NCBI RefSeq assembly: GCF_025567085.1
Contig: NZ_JAOQJN010000006.1
Span: 165,463-229,462 of the forward strand
Length of the DNA: 64,000 nucleotides
Reading direction: 5' to 3'
From: Bovifimicola ammoniilytica
GTDB lineage: Bacteria > Bacillota > Clostridia > Lachnospirales > Lachnospiraceae
Below the pieces are notes generated by a model. It made no database searches. It was not told the DNA's origin and saw nothing but the letters and a program-made list of their open reading frames with translations. The translations under genes and the position numbers were made by a program. Shown in pieces: positions 17,001 to 24,729 of the stretch (positions within the stretch are counted from its first letter, which is position 1; each line of letters opens with the position of its first letter).

Positions 17001-19709
17001 TCAGAAATCACAGCAGCGGAAGTTACTCTGGACACAGCAACAGCAGGTCTTGTAATGAAAGAAGACGTAAAAGCAAGAGCAGAACTGGATCAGGCAGTTT
17101 CCGATGCGAAAAATAATTATGCAGAAGCAAATTATACAAAAGACAGTTATGAGAATCTGAAGGCTGCAATCAAGGAAGCTGAAGAAGTATTAGCAAAATC
17201 TGATGCGACAGTAGATGAAATGAATGAACAGGTTGACAAGCTGGATAAAGCAGTGAAAGCACTTGTTCGTCTGGATGATGCAGTAGATAAGTCAGAATTA
17301 AATGGCTATATCGAAAATGCACTGACCAAGACAAATGACGGCACTTATACAGACAACAGTTGGAACAGTTTCCAGGCAGCAATCAAATCTGCTCAGAAAG
17401 TATCCGCTGATGTCAATGCAACAAAACCAGAAGTAGAAAAGCAGACAAAACTGCTGACCTCTTCTTATGAAGCACTTGTTGTTAAAAACAAACAGAGTGA
17501 TCTCTTTGAAAAATATCCGCAGATTTTTGAAGGTACATATTCCGTACCGATCAAACTGCTCAACGCAACATCCGATGAAGATTCTATGGGAAATGCTTCC
17601 ATGATTCAGAACGGAATTGTAAGAGTTACGGGTAAAGGTGAAGTAACACTGGAGATGAACTTCCAGTCCATGAAATTTGCCGGAATGACAGGTTATCTGT
17701 ACAAACTGAAAAAAGTAGATATGGATACGGTTGAATACAACAAATATAATTATCCGGTAAAATATGAAGCTTCCGATGCAACAATTCTGGAAGAGTACAC
17801 AGATGTTTACGATTTATTTAATGACAAGAACTCTGAGTATTACGACAAGAATACAGAAGGAAACTGGTATCCAAAAAAATTATCAATCCCGATTGAACTG
17901 AACGACAACCTGTTCTATGTAGAGGTTTATGTTCCGGTTATGGAAAGCATCGGTGAAGGACAGGGTACAAAGGTTGCCAGAGTTTCTATCGACTGGGCAA
18001 ACATCAAACAGGAGACAGGAGTAGAAAGAGACAACAGTGTAATCGAAGCACTTCTGAATCAGGTATCCGGTATGCAGCAGGGTGATGTTGCTGACGAATA
18101 CTGGAACGCTTTAAATGCGGCTTACATGACAGCTCAGGATGTTTACAATGATATGAATTCTACACAGAAAGAAATTGATCTGCAGGTGACAGCTTTACAG
18201 GCAGCCGTAGATGCAGTAGAAACTCAGATCGTAGACAAGACAGAACTGAATGCTTTGATTGAAAAAGCAACAGCAGAAGCAAATCGTACCGATGTTGTTT
18301 ATACTTCTGCAACATTAGAAGCATTAAAGACAGCAATCACAAATGCACAGGCAGTAGCAGCAAAAGAAGATGCTACCAAGGCAGAAGTTCAGGCACAGGT
18401 TACAGCACTTCAGACAGCACTTGACAGTTTAAGAGTTGTTGATAAGACAAACTTAAATGCCCTGATTGAAAAAGCAAAAGCTGAGGCAGTAAAAACAGAT
18501 GTTTATGAAAGCAGCAGTTTGACGGTCCTGAATACAGCAATTACACTGGCTGAGAATGTTGCAGCAAATCCAAAAGCAACAGAGGCAGAAGTTGCAGCAG
18601 CAGAGAAATCTCTGACAACTGCATTAAACGGACTGGTAGAAAAAGCAGTTGTAGATAAGAGCAAACTGGAAAGCAAGATTGCAGAAGCAAAGACATATTT
18701 AAGCCAGACAGACATTTATACAGAAAGTTCTCTTGCAACATTACAGAGTGCAGTAGGTCGTGCTCAGAATGTAATGGATAATGATTCTGCATCACAGAAA
18801 CTGGTAGATGATCAGGTGACAAAACTGACAGAAGCAATCCAGCAGTTAGCAAAGAAGAGTGATGGAAAACTGGATATCAAGAACCTTGCTGATGGGGTTT
18901 ACTCTATCTATGGAACAATGGTGAAAGTAGACAAGAATACTTATTCTATGTCAAATGAAGCAATCAACCATACAATTAAACTGACAGTGAAGAATGGTAA
19001 ATACTATATCACTCTGAACTTCAACGGACTGACCGTAGGACAAAAACTTGGATATTTAAGCCAGCTGAAATACTTCACAACAGGTTATAGTGTTGATCCT
19101 CAGTATGGTAATCCGCAGGGATCACTTGCAGATGTTACCGTAGATAGTTATCAGAAGAATGCAGATGGAACGTTAGTATCTGATTCTTATGGAACAAACT
19201 ATCCAGATGTCGTTACATTCGAATTGATTCCGGAAGCTCTGAATGATGGATATGTTCCGTTACAGGTATTCGTTCCGATTATGGACGCAATCAGCTCTGG
19301 TACAGGAACACAGCCAGTATACCTGAAACTGGATTGGAGCTCATTAAAAGCAACAACATCCGATGATCCAGACTTTGATAAGAACGACAACAATAATAGT
19401 AATTCCAACGGAAATAACAACAGTAATTCTTCTATTGGAAACAGCTCACTTGGAAATAATACCCTTGGAAGCAGTTCTCTTGGAAGCAGCAAACTTGGTT
19501 CTTCCTCACTTGGAAGTGGTTCTTCAAGTCTGAAGAGTGGAACATCCAGCCTTGGATCAGGTTCCAGCCTGAAATCAGCATCCAACGTTAAGACTGGTGA
19601 TGTTGTACAGAACAATACCCTGTGGGCAGCTATCCTTCTTCTCGGAGGAGTCGCTTTACTGGCAGGAATCATGGAGTACAACAGAAAGAAAAAAGCAAAC
19701 ATAAAATAA
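14040..19709 (+). CDS. Giant sortase-anchored NEAT/FIVAR heme-capture protein (Shr/IsdB-like)
   Basis: An 1889-residue surface protein presumed to take heme from host or diet proteins. A signal peptide (about 1-28) is followed by an unrecognised N-terminal region to about 520. There are four NEAT or NEAT-like domains, at roughly 524-689, 835-936 (degenerate), 1155-1323 and 1609-1768. Two of them show the motif SMGNAS..., FAGMTGYLYKLK or LGYLSQLKYF. About nine FIVAR-type three-helix repeats (DKSxL..A......YT..S...L..A...A) separate them as a stalk. A Ser/Asn/Gly linker with repeated SSLG leads to the sorting signal NVKTGD (1849-1854), a hydrophobic segment and NRKKK. It is the likely substrate of the sortase B encoded 3 kb upstream. 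ACGGAGG precedes the ATG. Confidence 0.85.
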   Translation: MKKIKKILAFVLSTSMLLGGMNIQAFAGEQKETNTANTELDNQNEYVVPLTFYGPSGKLLTEEPYSGTVQDYMDNVALVKKNDNGTYHVTLQIENYEKIDILQFSKPGVISDDIAPSNAPMGTFNIPEKYIANNEENPSEATEYLKEQGQINEEWNDKYIQNYSVEKATTGVSWYSFDVDTLEGTMYTKAFYSYGRTDDDLESYMYGIVNGKFTFDVNNAVVAKEINEENYKNIGLELSKVVTSVGDSPDFTGFVAEEKTANDLFSGTCEAKIENGKVTVTAETSSIDSIRVLEEIKDLGECTYPSTSSYRQYMYAYSREVKKNKYISVYSDNILEDGKFSIEYENLEEAIFGKQVEIQTEDGTYYGELRVRTTPKEKLELTDGDVTLVTDNYTVNSKAKFGAELLQETSDEDSEYNKYYSLLAGNASKALIYNLSLKMNDSQVIPSRAVELRVKIPKDWDTSKIEVQWYYPVNEMFNPIEYFDSSSYKNDDGSIHMEGDELVITGTTRVYNTIAITQKADKVDISEIQDGTYNVNVTMWQQDQPDRLSMSNSAVVNDSARLVVENGKKHIYFDTQGIVITGRYGYTNGIFWANNEQTEENGLPILSEYTPLDYYSYYLNDSGSTDMDSYAEEYDLYYPKSVGFEFPESADRDDGVYLNFFVPIMDELQHKVPGSGEGCRTAFMTLSGLTPVAEINEPTHDKSVLVVAVDKASKYTADNYTEESYKVLSDAVAKAQKVIDGTTSANDSEIVALDKEISDAISGLKEATGLDKYNKVLKNAKALNEADYTAESWADLQAVITAQEGKVTEENADQASADLQSAVDALVPMSTAVSMEKGVYEVQATLTNQDGTASDLNAGLKSARLYTDKDGNVTAYLYVDGITGMQYRKGAGYADADTDAGRLVVKLPANVENHKVKVTTESGEAELLLNLDLKSAVKQEIKKSDLESKLNDAKVLKEKNYTSDSFAVLTNAIATAESVLADKVAFQSEITAAEVTLDTATAGLVMKEDVKARAELDQAVSDAKNNYAEANYTKDSYENLKAAIKEAEEVLAKSDATVDEMNEQVDKLDKAVKALVRLDDAVDKSELNGYIENALTKTNDGTYTDNSWNSFQAAIKSAQKVSADVNATKPEVEKQTKLLTSSYEALVVKNKQSDLFEKYPQIFEGTYSVPIKLLNATSDEDSMGNASMIQNGIVRVTGKGEVTLEMNFQSMKFAGMTGYLYKLKKVDMDTVEYNKYNYPVKYEASDATILEEYTDVYDLFNDKNSEYYDKNTEGNWYPKKLSIPIELNDNLFYVEVYVPVMESIGEGQGTKVARVSIDWANIKQETGVERDNSVIEALLNQVSGMQQGDVADEYWNALNAAYMTAQDVYNDMNSTQKEIDLQVTALQAAVDAVETQIVDKTELNALIEKATAEANRTDVVYTSATLEALKTAITNAQAVAAKEDATKAEVQAQVTALQTALDSLRVVDKTNLNALIEKAKAEAVKTDVYESSSLTVLNTAITLAENVAANPKATEAEVAAAEKSLTTALNGLVEKAVVDKSKLESKIAEAKTYLSQTDIYTESSLATLQSAVGRAQNVMDNDSASQKLVDDQVTKLTEAIQQLAKKSDGKLDIKNLADGVYSIYGTMVKVDKNTYSMSNEAINHTIKLTVKNGKYYITLNFNGLTVGQKLGYLSQLKYFTTGYSVDPQYGNPQGSLADVTVDSYQKNADGTLVSDSYGTNYPDVVTFELIPEALNDGYVPLQVFVPIMDAISSGTGTQPVYLKLDWSSLKATTSDDPDFDKNDNNNSNSNGNNNSNSSIGNSSLGNNTLGSSSLGSSKLGSSSLGSGSSSLKSGTSSLGSGSSLKSASNVKTGDVVQNNTLWAAILLLGGVALLAGIMEYNRKKKANIK

Positions 19710-19720
19710 TTAAGTAGAGA

Positions 19721-19767
19721 TTTGGCAGACGACCCTCCCATTCCTTCGGGACTGGGAGTCTGCCAAA
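19721..19767 (+). other. Intercistronic stem-loop
   Basis: TTTGGCAGAC (19721-19730) pairs perfectly with GTCTGCCAAA (19758-19767), and an inner TCCCA/TGGGA stem extends it. No T-run follows, so it more likely stabilises or processes mRNA, or attenuates weakly, than acts as a full terminator between the giant NEAT gene and shp. Confidence 0.6.
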
Positions 19768-19789
19768 CTCATTTAACAGGAGATAAGGA

Positions 19790-20791
19790 ATGAAATTAGC
19801 AGCGAAAAAAAATAAAATATTGTCTGCCATTATGACTTGTGTGCTTGCCATTACTTTAATGGCAGGCTTTCCTGCTGTTAAGGCTTATGCCGCAAGCGGG
19901 ACAGTGTATAGCTGTACAATTAACAGATGTTACGCACACCCGGTTACCGGAGTAATCGAAGATTCCGGTGGAGAGAGTTCTTATGCAACAGGACAGGGCA
20001 TGGTAGAAGGTTGTGTATACAGCAATGGTATCTTGGAAGTATCAGACGATGGAGCTTATTATCTGACCATCCGCATGAGTCTGATGGACTACACCAGTGG
20101 ACATAGTTTTCAGGTACAGAATGTAGGAGATTCCGGCTGGTCTACACCATCAGAAATCGGTATTACAGGAAATGGTTCAGACAGCAACGGTACAACAGCC
20201 GATGTGTGTATGCGTGTGCCAAGCGAAAACTGTGTAGTCAGAGGTTCCATGTATGTAGAACCGATGGGAAGAGATGTTATTTTCTATCTGTATCCGAGCA
20301 ACTACAGTGAAGGAAACAATACAGACATGAACGCAACTATGGTAACAGAAAGTTCTGATGGAACAGCAGTAGAATCCAGTGGTTCTGGTTCAGTAGATAA
20401 TTCAGGTTCTACTTCCAGTGGAAGTTTAAGTTCTGGAAGTTCTTCTCTTCAGAGTTCCGGCTCATCCGATAAAAGCAGTTCTTCCAGCAGCTCATCAAAG
20501 AAACTGGAGAGCAGTATTACAGAAGCTGCAAAACCGAGCAGTGATTCTTCTTCACTGGATACAGAAAATCCAGTAAATTCTTCAGAAGGATTAAGTCTTT
20601 CTACTGCGAAAGATGGAACAAGTGACAGCGATTCCGATAGCGGAAATACTTCTTCCGGCAACCGGATTTTTCAGATTGCATTGGCAGTTGTAGTAACAGG
20701 TCTGATTCTGCTTGGAGCAGTATCCGGAGTGATTTATTTCTTCCGTAAGAACTGGAAACGTTGGGGAGGTGCAGAGGACGATGATGAATAG
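19790..20791 (+). CDS. shp: Heme-relay surface protein Shp
   Basis: A 333-residue surface protein that in streptococci passes heme from the wall protein to the HtsA/SiaA lipoprotein. The signal peptide ends near residue 34 (AYAA). The Shp domain follows (about 36-185), with conserved strings such as HPVTGVIEDSGGE, GQGMVEG and RGSMYVEPMGRDV that closely match streptococcal Shp as I remember it. Its Met residues (GQGM, EPM) correspond to the bis-methionine heme site of that family. A long Ser-rich spacer (about 195-290) leads to one membrane helix (about 297-318) and a basic tail. AGGAGATAAGG precedes the ATG. The end overlaps the next gene. Confidence 0.9.
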   Translation: MKLAAKKNKILSAIMTCVLAITLMAGFPAVKAYAASGTVYSCTINRCYAHPVTGVIEDSGGESSYATGQGMVEGCVYSNGILEVSDDGAYYLTIRMSLMDYTSGHSFQVQNVGDSGWSTPSEIGITGNGSDSNGTTADVCMRVPSENCVVRGSMYVEPMGRDVIFYLYPSNYSEGNNTDMNATMVTESSDGTAVESSGSGSVDNSGSTSSGSLSSGSSSLQSSGSSDKSSSSSSSSKKLESSITEAAKPSSDSSSLDTENPVNSSEGLSLSTAKDGTSDSDSDSGNTSSGNRIFQIALAVVVTGLILLGAVSGVIYFFRKNWKRWGGAEDDDE

Positions 20792-21956
20792 GCGTTTGAA
20801 AAAAGCATCGGCTGTTCTCCTTGCAATGACCATGATTTTTTCTCTGGCAGGTTGTGTAGACCAGAGTCAGGGAAAGAAAAGCAGTGATTCTGCTACGCAG
20901 ACAGAGAGCAGTACAGATGAGACAGCCAGCAGTAAGACGGCAGATAAAAAGACTTCTGACAGCAAATCGGACAAGGATTCTTCCAATGAAGATGCCAAGT
21001 CTCTCTTAGAGATTAATGATCCGGAAGAAAAGGCAGCCGTAGAAGCAGCCAAGAAAAAAGTACAGGCTATGAAAGAAAGCCCAAGAATTATAGCGACTTC
21101 TCCGGCAACCGCAGATATCTGTGACAAGCTGGAACTGGATTTGGTAGGTGTTTGCAGTAGCACCGTATCCACAATTCCAGACAGATACAAAGATGTAGAT
21201 ACAGTCGGAACAGCCATGAGTCCGGATATGGAGATTGTATCCTCACTTAATCCAGACTGGATTTTAAGTCCGGTGTCATTGCAGAGTGATCTGCAGCCGA
21301 AATATGAAGCAATCGATACAGACTGGGCGTTTTTGAATCTTAGAAGTGTGCCGGGTATGTACCGTTCCATTCAGGAACTGGGTGAGATTTTCGACAGAGA
21401 AGATCAGGCACAGAAACTGGTGGACGAGTTTACAGAATTCTATGATGATTATAAGAAAAAGAATGAAGGAAAAGACCATCCGAAGGTAATGATCCTGATG
21501 GGACTTCCGGGGTCTTATATTATCGCAACACCGAATTCCTATGTAGGAAGTCTGGTGGAACTGGCAGGCGGAGAGAATGTATACTCTGACACCGATCAGG
21601 AATTTTTGACCGTAAATACTGAAGACATGAAAACCAAAGAGCCGGATATTATCTTACGTGCCGCACATGCACTGCCGGATCAGGTGGTAGAAATGTTCAA
21701 TAAAGATTTTGCGGAGAATGACATCTGGCAGCATTTCGATGCTGTGAAGAACGGCAGAGTTTATGATCTGACTTATGAATATTTCGGTATGAGTGCTACG
21801 TTTAAGTATCCACAGGCACTGGAAGAATTACAGCCAATCCTTTATCCGGAAAGTGATGAAGATTCAGCAAAAGCAAAAGAAACCAGTGATAATGCACAGA
21901 AGAAAGCAAAGGATTCTGACGCAACTGAAAAATACAACGAACAGCAGAGCAAGTAG
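20781..21956 (+). CDS. isdE: Heme ABC transporter substrate-binding lipoprotein
   Basis: A 391-residue lipoprotein of the IsdE/HtsA/SiaA type that receives heme from Shp. The lipobox is SLAGC near residue 23, followed by a Ser/Lys/Asp-rich tether (to about 75). The two-lobed periplasmic-binding fold starts at PRIIATSPATADICDKL. Met and His residues in ...GTAMSPDM and RAAHALPD are candidate heme ligands. I chose ATG 20781, 11 bases after GGGGAGG; the in-frame GTG at 20769 lies inside that ribosome site. It overlaps the end of shp by 11 bases, so the two are co-translated. A Lys/Asp-rich tail follows the fold. Confidence 0.88.
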   Translation: MMNRRLKKASAVLLAMTMIFSLAGCVDQSQGKKSSDSATQTESSTDETASSKTADKKTSDSKSDKDSSNEDAKSLLEINDPEEKAAVEAAKKKVQAMKESPRIIATSPATADICDKLELDLVGVCSSTVSTIPDRYKDVDTVGTAMSPDMEIVSSLNPDWILSPVSLQSDLQPKYEAIDTDWAFLNLRSVPGMYRSIQELGEIFDREDQAQKLVDEFTEFYDDYKKKNEGKDHPKVMILMGLPGSYIIATPNSYVGSLVELAGGENVYSDTDQEFLTVNTEDMKTKEPDIILRAAHALPDQVVEMFNKDFAENDIWQHFDAVKNGRVYDLTYEYFGMSATFKYPQALEELQPILYPESDEDSAKAKETSDNAQKKAKDSDATEKYNEQQSK

Positions 21957-21970
21957 AAAGGAGAGGACAG

Positions 21971-23044
21971 ATGAAAGAGACAGAATTAAAAAATACTTCT
22001 GAGACTTCCGAAAGGGAAGTCCAGAACCTCTCCGGTCAGGATAAAGCAAGAAAGCATCGGAAAACAGCAAAAGCAGCCATTTCCTTTATTGTAATGATCG
22101 TATTGCTGGTTGCATTATTTTTTGCGGCAGTGAATATCGGAAGCCTGAAAGTCAGCTTCCCGGAACTACTGAAAGGATTATTTGTAAAGTACAATGAAGA
22201 CGTGGCAACAATCTATGACTTACGATTCCCACGAATTGTAATCTCCATGTTAGCCGGAGCTGCGATAGCGGTATCGGGTGTGTTATTTCAGGCGGTATTA
22301 AAAAATCCACTTGCCGATCCGGGAATCATCGGTATTTCCAGTGGAGCAAGTTTTGCGGCGGTACTCATTACCGCATTTGCACCGACTTTATTTTTCTTCA
22401 CTCCATTATTTGCATTTCTTGGTGGTGTGATTGCATTTGTCTTAGTTTACAGCCTGTCATGGAAAGGGGGATTAAGTCCCTTAAGAATTATCCTTGTCGG
22501 TGTGGCAGTCGATGCAATGTTCACCGGATTATCCAGTGCGCTGAATTCAATGAATGGCGGAAACATGTCTGGCGTGGCAGCCATCGTCAATGGTAATATC
22601 ACAATGAAAACTTGGGATGATGTGAAAACCTTAGTACCGTATGTAATTATCGGACTGGTTCTGGCACTGATTATGACGAAGATGTGTAATCTGTTAGCAC
22701 TGGAAGATAAGACAGCACGAAGCCTTGGAATCAATGTCAATGCAATGCGTATCGTGATTTCACTGATAGCAGTATTGCTTGCAAGTATTTCCACAGCAGT
22801 AGCCGGAGTGATTAGTTTCTTAGGACTGATTGTTCCGCATATCGGAAGAATTTTAGTAGGAAGCGACCACAAGGCATTAGTTCCATTTAGTGCTTTGTTC
22901 GGAGCGTTTACGTTCCTGCTGGCAGATACCATCGGAAGAACGATAGCTGCTCCGTATGAGGTATCCGCATCCATCATTATGAGTGTGGTCGGAGGCCCAT
23001 TCTTCATCATTCTGTTAAGGAGGTCTAAGAAGTATGCGAAGTAA
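21971..23044 (+). CDS. Heme ABC transporter permease (FecCD family)
   Basis: A 357-residue membrane protein with about ten helices. It forms the channel for the lipoprotein-delivered cargo. After a polar 35-residue N-terminus come the family landmarks LRFPRIVISMLAGAAIAVSG, GIIGISSGASFAAV and VAGVISFLGLIVPHIGR, the last being the loop that contacts the ATPase. GAAAGGAGAGG precedes the ATG, 14 bases after the lipoprotein stop codon. Its last 11 bases overlap the ATPase gene. Heme specificity comes from context. Confidence 0.92.
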   Translation: MKETELKNTSETSEREVQNLSGQDKARKHRKTAKAAISFIVMIVLLVALFFAAVNIGSLKVSFPELLKGLFVKYNEDVATIYDLRFPRIVISMLAGAAIAVSGVLFQAVLKNPLADPGIIGISSGASFAAVLITAFAPTLFFFTPLFAFLGGVIAFVLVYSLSWKGGLSPLRIILVGVAVDAMFTGLSSALNSMNGGNMSGVAAIVNGNITMKTWDDVKTLVPYVIIGLVLALIMTKMCNLLALEDKTARSLGINVNAMRIVISLIAVLLASISTAVAGVISFLGLIVPHIGRILVGSDHKALVPFSALFGAFTFLLADTIGRTIAAPYEVSASIIMSVVGGPFFIILLRRSKKYAK

Positions 23045-23888
23045 AGAAAAGAATATGGATTTGACTTCTACAGAGAATGAAGCAGCAAAGAAAGTGAAAA
23101 AAGCGGATAAGTGGGCAGACAAGCCTGCGATGGAAGTTAGAGATCTGCACTTTTCCTATGGAAAAAATAAAGTCTTAAAGGGCGTATCCCTGAAGATTGA
23201 AGAAGGTAAAATCACAACGATTATGGGAGCAAACGGATGTGGAAAATCTACATTGTTTTCCCTGATGACGAAAAACTTATATCCGAGAAAAGGAAATATT
23301 TTCCTCAAAGGAAAGAATATCCAGAACCTGAATTTAAAAGAATTTGCCAGAAAGGTTGCGATTGTTCAGCAGTATAACAGTGCATCAGACGATATCACCG
23401 TTGAGAATCTGGTGGCATTCGGAAGAACCCCACATAAGAAAATGATGCAGGGAGACAGTGCCGAAGATGAGCGTATGATTCAGTGGGCATTGGAAGTAAC
23501 CAATCTGACAGAATATCGTGACAGAGAAGTGTCAAGACTTTCCGGTGGACAGCGTCAGCGTGTATGGATTGCAATGGCACTTTGTCAGGGAACAAAGACG
23601 CTGTTCCTCGATGAGCCGACTACCTATTTGGATATCCGGTATCAGATTGAGATCCTGCAACTGGTGAAAAAACTCAATCAGGAATTTGGAATAACCATCA
23701 TCATGGTACTGCACGACATCAATCAGGCAATCGCATATTCAGATAATGTCATCGGCATGAAAGATGGAAAAGTGCTGGTGGAAGGTGATCCGGAAGAAGT
23801 GATTACGGAAGAGAGCATCCGGGAACTGTATGGCATTGAGCTTGGTGTGACAAGGGTTGATGGACGGAAGTTTGTGCTGGCGGTGTAA
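23034..23888 (+). CDS. Heme ABC transporter ATPase
   Basis: A 284-residue ATPase of the iron/heme/B12 type. Walker A is GANGCGKST, the signature is RLSGGQRQRVWIA, Walker B is TLFLDEPT, the D-loop is TYLDI and the switch His is in MVLHDIN. The N-terminal 35 residues are a Lys-rich extension ahead of the usual start (MEVRDLHFSYG). AAGGAGGT lies inside the end of the permease gene, so translation is coupled. It completes the classic binding protein, permease and ATPase set. Confidence 0.93.
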   Translation: MRSKEKNMDLTSTENEAAKKVKKADKWADKPAMEVRDLHFSYGKNKVLKGVSLKIEEGKITTIMGANGCGKSTLFSLMTKNLYPRKGNIFLKGKNIQNLNLKEFARKVAIVQQYNSASDDITVENLVAFGRTPHKKMMQGDSAEDERMIQWALEVTNLTEYRDREVSRLSGGQRQRVWIAMALCQGTKTLFLDEPTTYLDIRYQIEILQLVKKLNQEFGITIIMVLHDINQAIAYSDNVIGMKDGKVLVEGDPEEVITEESIRELYGIELGVTRVDGRKFVLAV

Positions 23889-23956
23889 GAAGAAAATAGT
23901 AGTAGAACGACAAGAAATAAAGGGGAGGAAAACTCCCACAGGAGAACAGAAAGAAG

Positions 23957-24367
23957 ATGAAAAATCCTTTAAAAGTAGTATGGATCGTGCTTGGATTTCT
24001 TTGCCTGGGACTTGGTACGATAGGAATTGTACTTCCTATCCTGCCAACCGTTCCGTTTTATATGGCAACACTGTTTTGCTTTGCAAAGAGTTCTAAGAAA
24101 CTGCACGACTGGTTCGTAGGAACGAATCTTTATAAGAAACATCTGGACAGTTTTGTTCAGAAAAGAGCCATGACAATAGGAACAAAATGCAAGATTATCG
24201 GAATGGTAACGGTAGTCATGGCAATCGGCTTTATCTGCATGAAGAATGTACCAATCGGAAGAATCTGTATCGCAGTGGTTTGGGTATGCCACCTGTTATA
24301 CTTCTTCCTTCGAGTGAAAACTTTAAAAGTGAGAGAAGAATTACCGGAAGGTGCAGAAGTGGAATAA
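23957..24367 (+). CDS. DUF454 (YbaN-like) inner-membrane protein
   Basis: A 136-residue membrane protein with the DUF454 opening KVVWIVLGFLCLGLGTIGIVLPILPTVPF, then FAKSSKKLHDWF and two further helices. The function is unknown, but this family often accompanies heme uptake genes in Firmicutes. It sits between the heme importer and an ABC exporter pair, 68 bases after the ATPase gene. The next gene starts one base after its stop codon, so the operon continues. Confidence 0.85.
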   Translation: MKNPLKVVWIVLGFLCLGLGTIGIVLPILPTVPFYMATLFCFAKSSKKLHDWFVGTNLYKKHLDSFVQKRAMTIGTKCKIIGMVTVVMAIGFICMKNVPIGRICIAVVWVCHLLYFFLRVKTLKVREELPEGAEVE

Positions 24368-24368
24368 T

Positions 24369-24722
24369 ATGATGGATAAAGTAGAAAAGAAACGACAGAA
24401 GGAACAGCATGTCGTGGAAGAGATGATCCGGCTGTATTGCCGGAAAAAACATCCGAAAGAAGACAGGCAGGCAGGGCAGATTTGTCCTGTCTGTCAGGAA
24501 CTTTTGGATTATGCAAGACTTCGAAGTGAAAAGTGTCCTTTTATGAAAGAAAAGACATTTTGCGCAAACTGTAAAGTGCATTGCTATAAGCCAGAGGTGA
24601 GAGAACAGATCAGGCAGGTTATGCGTTTTTCAGGACCAAGGATGTTATTATACCATCCAGTTCTTGCAGTATGGCATCTGGTATGCAGTAAAAAAGAATC
24701 GAAGAAAGAAACAAAAGGGTAA
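24369..24722 (+). CDS. YgbA-type (nitrous oxide-stimulated promoter) family protein
   Basis: A 117-residue Cys-rich protein. Conserved features are the helical start (KKRQKEQHVVEEMIRLYCRKKH), CPVCQELLDYARLRSEKCPF and FCANCKVHCYKPEVREQIRQVM, then RMLLYHPVLAVWHL. The Cys pairs suggest a metal or Fe-S site. In enterobacteria the gene belongs to the NsrR nitric-oxide regulon; whether this protein deals with NO or heme is unknown. The ATG at 24369 follows the previous stop codon by one base. Its place in a heme operon suggests a redox-linked step. Confidence 0.8.
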   Translation: MMDKVEKKRQKEQHVVEEMIRLYCRKKHPKEDRQAGQICPVCQELLDYARLRSEKCPFMKEKTFCANCKVHCYKPEVREQIRQVMRFSGPRMLLYHPVLAVWHLVCSKKESKKETKG

Positions 24723-24729
24723 GATTTTT

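Noticed and set aside
19199..19741. 180-codon open frame antisense to the end of the giant NEAT gene
   Set aside because: Produced by the low-complexity Ser/Gly linker; composition and lack of ribosome site argue against coding.
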